DNA from: Homarus americanus
Lineage: Eukaryota; Arthropoda; Malacostraca; Decapoda; Nephropidae
DNA: 64,000 nucleotides
Assembly: GCF_018991925.1 (NCBI RefSeq)
Contig: NW_024732309.1
Span: 287,501-351,500, forward strand
Reading direction: 5' to 3'
The notes beneath the pieces were generated by a model that was not told the origin of the DNA, made no database searches, and saw nothing but the letters and a program-made list of their open reading frames with translations. A program made the position numbers and the translations under genes. Below, piece after piece: positions 1 to 12,308 of this stretch (position 1 is the stretch's first letter; each line of letters starts with the position of its first letter).

Positions 1-1911
1 TAAAGCCATTAAGACCTGTTTTATTATCTACATCTCATCATTATGGAAGGAAATAGTTTTTTAATATTTGTTTTTCTGCTTCCATTTCCCTTTTAACGAG
101 CCACATATAACACGCCACCTCTTCGTTCCTGGCGCCAATACTTGTAACACTACACACGTTAAGTACTGCGGCCAGATGAATCTTTTTTTTTACATATAAA
201 GTGTTCAGTTCACCACCCTTCATTAATCATCTATGCCCTCCTCCCCTAAAAAATAAAAATTAATATAGTTAAGAAATCATTTAACAGAGGACTCGAAACA
301 CGTCGTTATCATAATATAACTTTTATATGACCAAATACTGTATATGTGACAATGTAAGCGTACAGTATTCAGATAGTGTACAATATATAAGTCTCCGCAT
401 AAATGTACCTTTCAACAATCTCCACTAACAGAAACAGATATTCAGCAGTAGAGCTTGAACACAATATCTACAATCTTCAAACTCACTCTTTCGTATTACT
501 TACTTATTTATTAAATATTGAGCGAATTTCCTCAGCATACAACCATCCTGGTATATATTTCAGCCCTGGGAATTTAATATATCTGCACCCCACACTTTTT
601 TTTTCATAGACTTTAAGCGAATCTCAGGAATTGGTGCGGGGTAACTAACGTAAAAGCCGGAAATCCGGGCCAAACCGGAAAAAAAGCCAACCCTGATACT
701 TAACATTCGCGTCCACCGCCACAACCAACCACCGATGATACAATATATAGAGTACTGTATATTGTCACAAGACCAGTGCATGTTCTTCTAAGTCATATGG
801 TGAGCCCCCAGTCAATCTCATCTCTTGAAACAAATAGGTTAAGTTAGGTTCCAGTTGGTAATGTTTCTTGCAAGCTGGGAAGGAAAAGTGTATCGATGTA
901 AACTGGTAATCCCGTACAAGCAGTTATCCATCATACGACTGGATTTCCTGCGATTTCTATAATATAATTTGAATCGCCTTTTCCTCCTTCGTTTAGTGGG
1001 AAAGGTTATATAATGACAAATATCACATGTATAATAAGAAATATGAAATATTCCAAGAGTTGTAAAGCGAACCTACCATGTTCCTTGATAAATTAATGCT
1101 TAGATAAGAAACATGACAACATTTATCAATACTGAGAATTATCTGAGTTCTTCAATCAATTCCTGAAACGTTGTGATGGTGGATGGGAAACAAACGCGCG
1201 CACGCACACACACACAAGCCCCCCACCCCATGCCCGCTAAACTTCATCGAAATTCTTCCCCACCTGAACATACAGTATCTGCGTATCGTGGTAGACAAAC
1301 AGTGTGCATTATGAGCAAGTATTATGAAATCTAATCTCAAAATGTTAGATATTTGAACATAATGTGAACCCCCTTTAGCCACACCGGAAGCCAGACTAAC
1401 ACCATGTGGCCGCCGCCGCTTCACGCAACGTCCTGAGAATAAATAATTGGCAACTCAGTCAGCCACACACACCAGGAGTAGCCTATTCACCTCCAGTTAC
1501 CATTTCATTGGAAGTTACAAAACAAAAAAATGAATACCATCTACCCTCTTTCCTTAACTTACTGCACCTTTCCCATGTTTTATCCTCATGTTTTCCTGTG
1601 AAATGTTTTCCTTGATCTTAAAATAGAATTAATATACCTAATACAAATATAAGTAAAACTATATCCATTGTGGTTCCCCCGCCACGCATTGTAGCCCAAG
1701 TAAGGTTAAGACGACAACACTGACAGGGCATATGGCAGTTTTTCAACCATGTTTAGCCACACTGCACCCGGGTATGTGCTTCACTCTACACTAGGTGGCT
1801 TTTGGATGACGCATAACCACTGTGAGGCAGACGGAGTGAGTCACACAACACGCTAGCTAGGTGGTGAGTAAGTCTCATTCTCACCGCACGTGGCTGACTC
1901 AGAGGAGGCTA
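1..1911. other. Gene-free AT-rich stretch
   Basis: No coding signal, RNA gene or bounded repeat recognised; a short CA run near 1200 and several TACAGTA/TACTGTA heptamers. Confidence 0.5.
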
Positions 1912-2215
1912 GTGTTCCGTACCTTAGGTGGTCAGGGTGTTCCGTATCTTAGGTGGTCAGGGTGTTCCGTATCTTAGGTGGTCAGGGTGTTCCGTACCTT
2001 AGGTGGTCAGTGTGTTCCGTATTTTAGGTGGCCAGGGTGACACACTCTAGGTGGCCAGGGTGACACACTCTCGGTGGCCAGGGTGACACACACTCTAGGT
2101 GGCCAGGGTGACACACACTCTAGGTGGCCAGGGTGACACATACTCTAGGTGGCCAGGGTGACTCATACACACACACACTACTTGGTCCAGGTGACTCATA
2201 CTCACTCTAGGTCTC
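1912..2215. repeat. Minisatellite, 25-bp units passing into 23-25-bp units
   Basis: About five copies of GTGTTCCGTATCTTAGGTGG plus TCAGG are followed by about six of GTGACACACTCTAGGTGGCC plus AGG. The two unit types share AGGTGG(T/C)CAGGGTG, so the second type evolved from the first. Confidence 0.9.
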
Positions 2216-2998
2216 CAGGAAAATTCTGCCTGTACTACCAATATTAATATATATAACCACCTGAAAATTTACACCTACAGTAGTTTGTTTCAATTTGGAG
2301 GGAGTTGAGTCGGAGGGGGGGTTGAGTCGGGGGGTTGAGGGGGGGAGTCGGGAGGATTTGAGGGGAGGAGGGGGAGACAAGTGAATTCAAGTGTTCCTAA
2401 AACGATGATGATAATGATGATGGTAATAATAATAATAATAATAATAAAATAGATATAAAACCGGACGTAGATAAACCCACCCAAAACAATTATCTTACAA
2501 CAGTTTCCGTTTGGTGATAAAAATAAAATAAAGATTCATATATTGAGAATAGGTTTAGAATTTATATAATTTAGCAAAGATTATTATACGATCAAGGCAA
2601 TATTAGTCCCTCGGTAGTGCTGGAAATAAATAAATAAATAAATAAACAACATAATATACCCTTACATGTTAATATAATGGTAGTTAATAAAAAAAATAGC
2701 AGCATTATCAGTAAAGTTTTCACCACATATAAAAACAGATAGAAGGCTGAACATCGTGTGGGAGTTGCATGGCAAGCGGCTCCTTCAAGGTATAACTTCC
2801 GTCCCTACTCGCTCGCTTCTCGGAATCTGCCTTGCACCAGCTAACACCAATTGCAACACCCGCAAACACCACAGACTTCCCCGGAATGTACCTCACAGTG
2901 TCTTATCTCCCGGACACCTACTTCCTAGAATAGCAAGTGACGGTCCTGCCTTTAACGTGATAAAGTGGGAAATATTCTTCATATTTCCATAAATTAAG

Positions 2999-3055
<57 letters not shown>

Positions 3056-6000
3056 ATTGCAACAACACTACCAGCATAAATACAGTGCTGCAACTACAAT
3101 ACAAGCACAGAATCGAGTGATAACATTACACTAACTCGGGATTAAATAACCAATACTGTGTTGCATCATCTCGTTAAAACTGAACATAAAAACATTAATT
3201 TATCTTTTCATTATAAATATATTTTGTTTTTTATTCCTTGTTTTTGCACTTCGATATATGCAGCCCATATCTTATCAACATAATCATAAAAATATACATT
3301 ACACTACATTAACGAAGATAAGAACTGATAACCAATGATGGCAGGAAAATTATGTCTTTGTGGGTGAATTCTTACCGTGATATAGAAGTTGAGAAATTGA
3401 ATAAATAATAGCGCGACTACTACTACTACTACTACACAATAATATATATCCACGTCAGAGAAAATATTATACCACACATTCGTACAAAAAACACCAGGAA
3501 AACAATAATCATAAACGAGACGATAATAAAATCCTCTTTCTATCATGTTACGAATAAGTCTATTAAGAGCTATGGTAAATATTCAACCTCCCAGAATAAA
3601 AACAGTGAGACTTCAACACTGAAATATTATAAAGAAAATGAGAGTCTTTCCTGTTCTATTTATCATACAAATAATATTACGTCTTGAGGTGGAGCACGGC
3701 AGCATACAGTTACACACCTTTATCAATACAAGTAAACTGAAGGATAACATAACATAAACAAGAAAAAATAAGGCATAGACAGAATTGAATATTGAAATAT
3801 TTCTATAGGACTAAATCTAACTGTATAACTGAAGGTAGCAGTCTTTAAAAATTCAACTTTAATGTGGTATCAGTGCGCACATGCCAACTTTACCTTCAAA
3901 GTATATTAACATGAAGGCCTCAAACTTTAAGTAGTCTGCCATTATTAACCCCAGAGACCATGGGTAGACATGGAACCATAATAAATTCCTTCAGTGTACC
4001 CAATGAACCACCCTACGGCAGTCTAAGTAAACTTTCACGGTTGAAACAAAGATCTGGTTTACAAGGAATACTACAAGTTAAGAGTTATAACTAAAGTCAG
4101 GTAATATGCAGCCAATAATACTTGTAGAATGTCAGCTTCACAATTAGTTCCAAGTTACCTAACGCCAGACCAGTAAACTAAATATGTCTACACTTGAACT
4201 CCTTTCCTATCCACAAACAGCACTTTTACACAACATCACAATAATTAAATTCGCTACTAATTTATAATCTTAACTATTTCAACATCTTACAATCAGATAA
4301 TTATATAAACAATGCTGAATGGCACCCAAGTCAAGATTAACACTTTCTCTAACCTTGATCCAACTGTCAACGGCATTACAATTCCTTCGTTTGGCTAACA
4401 GTACAAAGAAACACCACAACATTTGTCTTTTATTGTTAATGCTGCTCACAAATAAGGACAGAGAACATGACTACAAAATACACTAAATAAAATGGAAACT
4501 AAAACCAGCACAATTTAGTGATTTAGTCAATACCAGAGAGGGGTCAGTCGATATACCGAATGAAAGTTCAAGGCTGTCATCCCAGAGTTCTGCCTTACTG
4601 GTCATGCTGTCAGCTATTTTAAACGGTGTGTGTGTGTGTGTGTTCAAGAGACGAGGACTTGAAAACTTAAGCATATTCGTACACATACCAGTAGTTATAA
4701 AACCTTCAACAGTAAATAATCCAAGAATTTGAAAGGTATTTTTTTCGGTTAATTCGTAGTTAAGTTTCGTACCTTCTGTCCACATTAACAAGAAACTGCT
4801 AAACAACGCGGTGATTAATGGCAAAAAGTAAAATCGATAAGTGAAAAAGAAGAAAATTTCATACCTGAAATGTAAACTTATTCTGTATACCAGTCGAGTC
4901 TTATCGTTATTTATTTGCTGCAACCTGGTCCAGAATGCATCACTAGTCTTTTTAATGTTTAACTCCATCTCAATCCACTAAATTAAAAATAGTTGAGATC
5001 CCTTGATTCAGTCAGGCGTTTACAAGTGTGACTGAGTCCTTGATAACCGCTGTGCATAACTGTTGTTGCTTATGAATCAACACACACTTTGCCCAATCGA
5101 ATAAGGTGTATTTCACAGGCAAGCATATATAAAGAACATACCCCTGGAGACCTACTCTAGTCGGGTACCTAAGATGGTGGTGGGTGGAGGTATTTTTGCC
5201 ACAGCTTGCCCTAAAATGAACATCCGTACCCAACCAAACTTTGACTTAAAAACACCGTGGCAACAACGAACTAACCCAACAAACCCTAATATTTTGTGAT
5301 CTACGCCATACAATACTTCAAAACGGGAGGCAGAGAAGGACTAACCCACTAATATAGTTAACTGATCAAATGTGCCCAACACCAGAAGACCTAACATGTG
5401 TCACCTGAAGCACACAACACTGAAAGACGGATGATAACGTATTAATCTCACCCACAAGTGTCAAATGTCCCTTACTTGACTGCAAGAAGGGGCCAACCAG
5501 ATAATAAACCAGCTCAGCAGTCAATTGAAAGGGCAACACAAGTAATTTAACGTCTTAAGTACACATGAAACGTTCAAGTCACTCATGTGATGCTAGAGGA
5601 AAGGGCACAGGTAAGAGCCAGCATGTGTGGCTTAGTGGCCGTGGTTTGAGCACCATAAATCAACTACGTTATTGTGCAATGTCGAATAATCATGTTGCTT
5701 AGTCTGGTGTGGAAGGATTCAAAACAATGAAGTTCACCAGTATGCCAATACTAGTAGAATCGCCCTTAATGATATAACATATTTATAAGTCTTAGTCCCA
5801 CTACTATCAACGAGAAGAATGTGGTAAATTCGTGGTAGACGGAGCGCACTTCTCCCTTAAGTGCCCCCGTACGTTTGAATCACCCGCCGATTCCTTTATC
5901 TAACCTCAAGTATTGGCAAGGTTTATATTTCGCGATCCATCTCTGTATAGGAAAATACCGGGTTAACTATTGCCCGTGTTATCATATACAATACGCATTT

Positions 6001-6939
6001 CTTATGTTATGCATTATGTAATTACCTTTACAACCAAGAGAGTGACTGTGTCCTAAATGCATAAATATAATAATGGTGGTTGCATGTGGATTTGCCGCCA
6101 CCTCTTGAGCAAGGAAACAGCGCAAACGCTATTTCATAAACTTTCCTGCTTAGCACCAAGAGTCAGGTAGGTTCTTACCTTCATCCGTTGTGTAGGCGGG
6201 GATAGTAAGCACGTAGGGAGCCACAAGGGGGCGTACGGTGGTTATAGGCAAGGTTGTATCACAAGGCAAACGGTCCACACACACAAACACACCTCATCCC
6301 TCGCGCGGGACGCATCTTACTGAGTGGTGACTGGTGAGCCGCCGCGACCACCACCACCTCCAACACCACGCCACCGTCACCACTCCACCGCCGCCGCCAT
6401 CACTACTGCTGTTAACACACTTTGTATCGTGACCACCGACAAATCTATCTCCAAACCAGTCACCATAACTGATACCATGAACCATCTAATACCACTAACC
6501 ATCACCACCTGCACCATCAACCATCCCCATAACTTCCAACCACCACCACCACCATTAGCTCGCCATCTGTGCTCCACTCCGGGCTAACCTACATTTTATC
6601 GTCCCCAGTACATGAATGATAGATTTTCCCAGAAGTACGAAAAAATAATTCCCCCCAAAACGGTAAATTAAATAAATGCCTATACATTTTCTCTTGCGTC
6701 TTGTGCATTTTAAGTGGTTATTGCTAGAGTTGCATTTCATGACCTGCTAAATTATGAAAGCTTACTCACTTATTTTTAGCAACAGTAGTTTATATTTGGA
6801 ATATGATTTGGGTAATTTTATTAATTAAGGTGCTTCATTGAGTTTAAAATTAGTAACAATGGAAAATACATATTAACACAAAGACCATTAATAAGAAATA
6901 AAAAGGTGAACACATCATAGCTGGGGAGGCTGACTTGGA
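2216..6939. other. Gene-free stretch with simple repeats
   Basis: Holds a G-rich patch (2300-2370), (ATA)n at 2425-2448, (AAAT)n near 2625-2645, the (GA)n run, (ACT)n at 3416-3434 and (GT)n near 4626. At 6340-6560 a CCACCACC-rich segment gives spurious Pro/His/Thr open frames. No gene supported. Confidence 0.5.
3001..3051. repeat. (GA)n microsatellite
   Basis: Uninterrupted GA dinucleotide run of about 51 bases. Confidence 0.97.
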
Positions 6940-7110
6940 GCGGACGCCGCTTTCCTAGCTGAGTGAGTATTGACCTTTGCAGGTTCGGCTACGGAACTCC
7001 CGGCGACCAATCAGGTGCCTCCTTCACTTTCCACCCAGCCAATGGGAGCGTCAGAGGTGGGGTGAGTGACCGTAGGCCCTGATGGACCCAGGGTGACTTA
7101 CACGGTGCGG
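6940..7110. promoter_or_regulatory. GC-richer block with two CCAAT boxes
   Basis: In an AT-rich setting this block is GC-rich and contains CGACCAATCAGG (near 7005) and AGCCAATGGGAG (near 7037), both good CCAAT boxes about 30 bases apart. It could be a promoter for an unannotated transcript, but no exon is seen on either side. Confidence 0.25.
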
Positions 7111-7284
7111 GGGTGAGTGACCACCTTAACACACACACACACACAGGGGTGACTGAACTATACACACAATGGGGACAACCACTCACTCTACACACTCACA
7201 TATGGAAGACTACACCACACGCACGCACGCGCGCACACACACACACTCGCAAGGGTGACAACCATGCACTCACTCTGCAACCAC

Positions 7285-7288
<4 letters not shown>

Positions 7289-7352
<64 letters not shown>
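7289..7352. repeat. (AT)n microsatellite
   Basis: Pure AT run of 64 bases, in a block that also holds CA runs and repeated GGGTGACT phrases (7110-7600). Confidence 0.97.
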
Positions 7353-7355
<3 letters not shown>

Positions 7356-7422
7356 AACGTGTTTTCTTTCCTTGTGTTATCAGTATATACCTGGATCACG
7401 CGCACCCACAGTGATTTACTTT

Positions 7423-7437
7423 GCATGCATGCATGCA

Positions 7438-7527
<90 letters not shown>
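7423..7527. repeat. (CATG)n then (AT)n compound microsatellite
   Basis: About 18 bases of GCATGCATGC pass directly into an 87-base AT run. Confidence 0.97.
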
Positions 7528-7530
<3 letters not shown>

Positions 7531-7619
7531 GTGACTAAACTACATTTGCATAGAGGTGATTGAACCGCCAACACACACAAGAGTGACTGAACCTCCCCAC
7601 ACACAATGGTTCTAACACC

Positions 7620-10478
7620 ACTGCACCGCCGCCACCACCCTGCAAAACTTAACGACAGTGTACACCATACAATACACTGCCAATTCGATGGAAGGTGAAA
7701 TTCTTGGCCACATATACATACCTTCTTCACAACACTGTCGCTACTGCACACGTGACTTGCAGTACTGTGCTATGTACAGTACTGGAGAATGATTATGAAC
7801 TGGCTGATACCGTGACTACGTGACTAGTAATTCTATACTTGTCTGTAATTAAGACAACTCGACATCACGTCCTTGGAATCGTTCTACACTAAATCGGAAA
7901 TAGTGAATTGTATTGGTATATATTTCTGGACGTTTGGAGATAAATAGGGAAAATGTATTCTAAATTAATAGCGAGAAAATAACAGAGATAAACTTTAGGC
8001 GTTGAGACACGATACATTAGTGATTTTACCGTCCGCCTCGGGAACTCGGCTATCTCACCTTACATACAACTAAGTGAATCTATTTTGAATTTATGTTCTT
8101 TATTTATTTACTTTCTTTAGTTTGTGTTATATTTTTGTTGTTATTGTAACCTAGATTTATGATTTCATTGAACGGTAGTATTTCTTTCTTCCATATTTCA
8201 TGACCTTGTTAACACGAATACTCTTGATTTACGACTGAAACTTTAAGTCTGAACTGAGAGAGTGACAGATATTGTTCCAGGAAGATATTAAATTAGTTTA
8301 GATTCCGGTAAGTCCTCCCTTTAGTATTTTGCGTTCAGTAATGTTCGATCAATGTCACAATATTAGGACCTTGCTCTAAAAAAAGAAACTTATCTTACAC
8401 AACATACAGTACATAAATATATATTGTTTCTCACTCGATTTTTTTTATTTGATTATGATTATTTTATTTTTTATTATAATTTAATTTTTTATTTATAATT
8501 AATATTGCTGTTTAATTTTAGTTTTTTATTATCATTTATATTTATTATTATTATTTTTATATTTTTGCCCCCCAGGCCCTGGTGTGGGTCAGTGACCTGT
8601 GCCCGGGTGGGCTAATGCCCGAAAAAATACGAAAAGCCACATAGATGACTAAGCACCATAAGGGATCAGTACTTATTGCCATTTTCGCCGTGTATTTTTC
8701 TGCCTACAACATAATTTCACACGAGTAAATACATTTTACACACACACACACACACATATATTAAATTTTTATTGATAATTAAAAAGAGAAGTGATGCAGT
8801 TTGTCTATTTCTTCTATACAAAATATAAATTCAATTTCGATTATTCATTTAAATGAGATGAATCACGTTTCATATAGAAAAAAACTACATCTATATGCAA
8901 AAAATGGGATTTTAAATAAAACAAGAAATAAAAATGGAGAAATAATTAAATATGAATAACGAAGTACTGTGTTCGGCTTTTTGACATATACATATTTATA
9001 AACCCTCAGTTATTTTGGAATTGGGCACACAACCAACAGATAGGGGATGTGTGGCGCTCCAATCTATTTTAGTTTATATATAGACCGCCGCCCCCTAACC
9101 TTTTTATAGGGGAGTTGAACGTGAAGTTACACTCGAGTTTGTGCGTATTTTGTAAGATTTTTCACTACCAGTATCATGAGAATTATACACTTAAAATATA
9201 ACAAAAAACATTAAATGGTGTAAAAGCTGTAGCTACCATCACTCTTACTGAAGAACCGACGGGAGTATATTGTATTCCCTTAAGTAGGCAAATAATCATA
9301 TTTTACTGTAAAATCATCAATGTGTTGCTTCGAGAAATTATCCATATATATGTCAAGTTGGATGTCAATATCCTAGTAACCATAAATTGTTTTATTTAAT
9401 AATCTGGAGTTACGGCACATTATCCCTGTAAGGCGTTAATGTGTTTTACTTTCCGGTAGCATGGGGAGGCCACCGTAGCAGAGGCTAAAAAAATTACCAG
9501 TGAGCCATCCTCCTCTAATGCCAAAATCAGTGGCGATAGAGTGTAAGCAGGTGACCGTAGTGAACACATTCAGCTGGGTTTTTTTGAGGGGGGCACTATA
9601 AGCCCCCTTGAGAAAATTTTGAAATTTGACAACTTTTATTGACTTTTTTTTTTAGGCCATCTGCTATGGATAGTAGGGTAAATTTTAGAGCACTATTAAT
9701 ATTCCATCCCATTGGCATATGATTCAATCACTCCAATTTTGGGGGTATTATTTCCACGTGTTGCCACTAAACGAATCTCGGGAATTTTATAGTTGTAATC
9801 GGTATTTTTGACAATCCTAAGACATTTTTCTTCAATGGCATTTCTGGCGAAATTTACGTTTAAGCAAGATATTAAACATTTTATTATGCATGTTCTTACT
9901 TGGTGGTACACACCCAGAACATGGAACGACTGTGGAGTGTGGAGCTCCTCAGGTTAGGTTAGATTCAAAACTGTTTTCCCGATGATTTCGAACACTTTTA
10001 ACCTTGATTTTTAAAGCAAATCTCTCGATTCTGAGATGAGATGAGATGAGATGGGATGGGGGGAGCTTATCTCAGAAACTATTGATTTGTGCCAGAAATA
10101 AAGGTCAAATTCGTTCATATTACAACTAAAACCACTGAAAAAACATAGGTTTCGACTTTGATTTTGTATATTGGTAGCAAGTGTATAGAAATATTACTCT
10201 GGTAGAAATCTCTGTTCTGTTGGGGGCTTTCCCCACTGATTATGGGTCTGAAAATTTCCAAGTACTGTACTGTACTTACATCCTCACGAACCGGTTGTGT
10301 TGGGCTGAATGGGTTGAGAGCAGCAGCAAAAGGAGGAGGGGCCCCATGGCTCCCCCTATACAGTATATATGCCACTGGACAGAATCCTCGGTTGATATCA
10401 ACATATACTTGACAACAGCTGATATTTGTGTTGATGGATGTATTTATATATCTGAAACTAGAATCAGAACATCTCTGT

Positions 10479-10480
<2 letters not shown>
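7620..10480. other. Gene-free AT-rich stretch
   Basis: Very T-rich at 8430-8570, GATGA pentamer run near 10035-10060. No exon, RNA or bounded mobile element recognised. Confidence 0.5.
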
Positions 10481-10524
<44 letters not shown>

Positions 10525-10564
10525 TAATAATAATAATAATAATAATGATAACAATAATAATAAT
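10481..10564. repeat. (AAT)n microsatellite
   Basis: AAT trinucleotide run with a few GAT and CAA interruptions. Confidence 0.97.
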
Positions 10565-10704
10565 ATTCATTCAATAAAGTTAAGATACCTGTTTACAATT
10601 GGACAGGCATGTACTGTACAGTACTGTACTCTTTATAAATTATGCAAGTATGATACTGTATACAGTACAACATATACAGTATATAGACAACCTTGGCACT
10701 GTCC

Positions 10705-11200
10705 TGTAGTGGACGTCTCCCCTACAACTGCCTACAACTGCGTAGCCACAGCCACCACCTGCTACCGCCTTCCCTAGCAACCAACCAGATGTTACCGTAT
10801 CTTAGCAACGGAACTAGTCACCGGCGACTTTCTGGGTTTTCCCAACATGATTCATAGAGGACTGGCGGCTGCTGCTGGGTATATAAGCTCTGTCTCTCCA
10901 TTGAGATTCATTCTGCCCATCTTCCTGAACAAGTAACACCTCCTCCAGCAAGCTCCACGCTGTTAACATTTATTCAACCAGGAGGCCAGCAACAGGCAAC
11001 ATCTTCTCTAACGAAGCTCCTGCACATCTACCTCCTTCAACACGCTACTCACCGAACGTCTTCTACTGAGCAGCTCCCCACCACACGGCATCTCCAGCAC
11101 CAGACTGTATCATATAACTTATATATTATACAAGAAAACCACATTAGAGTTTCCTTCCATCCTGAGTGCTAGACAACATTAAAATCTCGATACTCCTACA
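10705..11200 (+). repeat. Left LTR of the TRIM-like element
   Basis: TG...CA-bounded repeat, 496 bp. It has a TATATAAG box at 10880-10887, consistent with an LTR promoter driving transcription into the element. Confidence 0.9.
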
Positions 11201-11201
11201 A

Positions 11202-11219
11202 TGGTGACTCCCGGAGATT
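11202..11219 (+). promoter_or_regulatory. Primer-binding-like site of the TRIM element
   Basis: TGGTGACTCCCGGAGATT begins two bases after the left LTR. A TGG start right after the LTR is what pairing with a tRNA CCA end requires. The matching tRNA was not identified. Confidence 0.6.
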
Positions 11220-11233
11220 AGCACTCACACAGG

Positions 11234-11398
11234 ATGGAGGAGACACTGATCACGCTCCCAGTCTTCAAGCAGACACCGGCTCCTCTTCCTGCCCCAAGCA
11301 CCACATCCTACGACCCCAGCACACCCGTCATGCCTCAGACGCTGACCCAGGCCCACACACCCCAGCAGGCGCATCTGACGACTCAGTACCTGCCGTGA
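11234..11398 (+). CDS. 54-codon proline/threonine-rich ORF inside the TRIM element
   Basis: ATG GAG GAG ACA at 11234 runs to TGA at 11396. The product is low complexity, rich in P, T, Q and A, with no recognisable domain. It is the first ATG ORF after the left LTR and could be the vestige of a gag start, or chance. Confidence 0.25.
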   Translation: MEETLITLPVFKQTPAPLPAPSTTSYDPSTPVMPQTLTQAHTPQQAHLTTQYLP

Positions 11399-11792
11399 GG
11401 GAAGCACACAACATCCATCGCCTCCACACCCCCTCTTTTCTCCCTCAGGTACTCCCTGCTAATGTCCTGCACCCTGCTGCTGTCGTGGACCCAGCTGCTG
11501 TCACGAGCCCTAATCCGCTTCTGCTGACGCAGCCCCTGCTCCTGACCCAGGCCCACACACACCCCAGCAGGCGCATCTGACGACCCTGTACCTGTCGTGA
11601 GGGAAGCACAACATTCATCGCCTCCACACACCCTTTTTCTCCCTTCTCCCACAGATAGTGTGTATCTAGACAGTTGTATTTCAGCGATCGGCTCATCACG
11701 CCATCGCCGTTGTCTCACATGAGGCATGCACCGCCCGGTCTGCCTCACATGTGCTAAGCAACTCTACAGACAACAAGTCTCCTACACCGCCT

Positions 11793-11807
11793 GGAGGGAA
11801 GGGGGAG
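11793..11807 (+). promoter_or_regulatory. Polypurine tract of the TRIM element
   Basis: A run of G and A (GGAGGGAAGGGGGAG) ends 3 bases before the right LTR, the usual place for the plus-strand primer of LTR retroelements. Confidence 0.7.
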
Positions 11808-11810
11808 TAT

Positions 11811-12308
11811 TGTAGTGGACGTCTCCCCTACAACTGCCTACAACTGCGTAGCCACAGCCACCACCTGCTACCGCCTTCCCTAGCAACCAACCAGATGTTA
11901 CCGTATCTTAGCAACGAAACTAGTCACCGGCGACTTTCTGGGTTTTCCCAACATGATTCATAGAGGACTGGCGGCTGCTGCTGGGTATATAAGCTCTGTC
12001 TCTCCATTGAGATTCATTCTGCCCATCTTCCTGAACAAGCAACACCTCCTCCAGCAAGCTCCACGCTGTTAACATTTATTCAACCAGGAGGCCAGCAACA
12101 GGCAACATCTTCTCTAACGAAGCTCCTGCACATCTACCTCCTTCAACACACTACTCACCGAACGTCTTCTACTGAGCAGCTCCCCACCACACCGCATCTC
12201 CAGCACCAGACTGTCTATCATATAACTTATATATTATACAAGAAAACCACATTAGAGTTTCCTTCCATCCTGAGTGCTAGACAACATTAATATCTCGATA
12301 CCCCTACA
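11811..12308 (+). repeat. Right LTR of the TRIM-like element
   Basis: 498 bp, near-identical to the left LTR, with the same TATATAAG box at 11986-11993. It differs by a 2-bp insertion and scattered single-base changes (for example ACGGCATC against ACCGCATC). Confidence 0.9.

Larger units (their letters stand above)
10705..12308 (+). mobile_element. Miniature LTR retrotransposon (TRIM-like), complete
   Basis: Two direct terminal repeats, 10705-11200 (496 bp) and 11811-12308 (498 bp), begin TGTAG and end CTACA. They enclose only 610 bp. A 4-bp target duplication GTCC lies at 10701-10704 and 12309-12312. Just inside the left LTR is a TGG-starting primer-binding-like site (11202 on), and just before the right LTR a purine tract (about 11793-11807). 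I see about six substitutions and one 2-bp indel between the LTRs, so the insertion looks recent. No gag-pol fits, so it must have been moved by another element's enzymes. The internal region also holds a diverged duplicate of about 105 bp (near 11336-11450 and 11540-11655). Confidence 0.9.

Noticed and set aside
6324..6587. Pro/Thr/His-rich 87-codon ORF
   Set aside because: CCACC-rich low-complexity DNA, open on both strands; no homology recognised and no splice or promoter context.
7113..7751. Open frames of alternating Tyr/Ile
   Set aside because: Translations of (AT)n microsatellites.
9696..9911. 71-codon minus-strand ORF, non-repetitive
   Set aside because: Composition looks protein-like in part, but I recognise no family, no flanking splice sites and no continuation.
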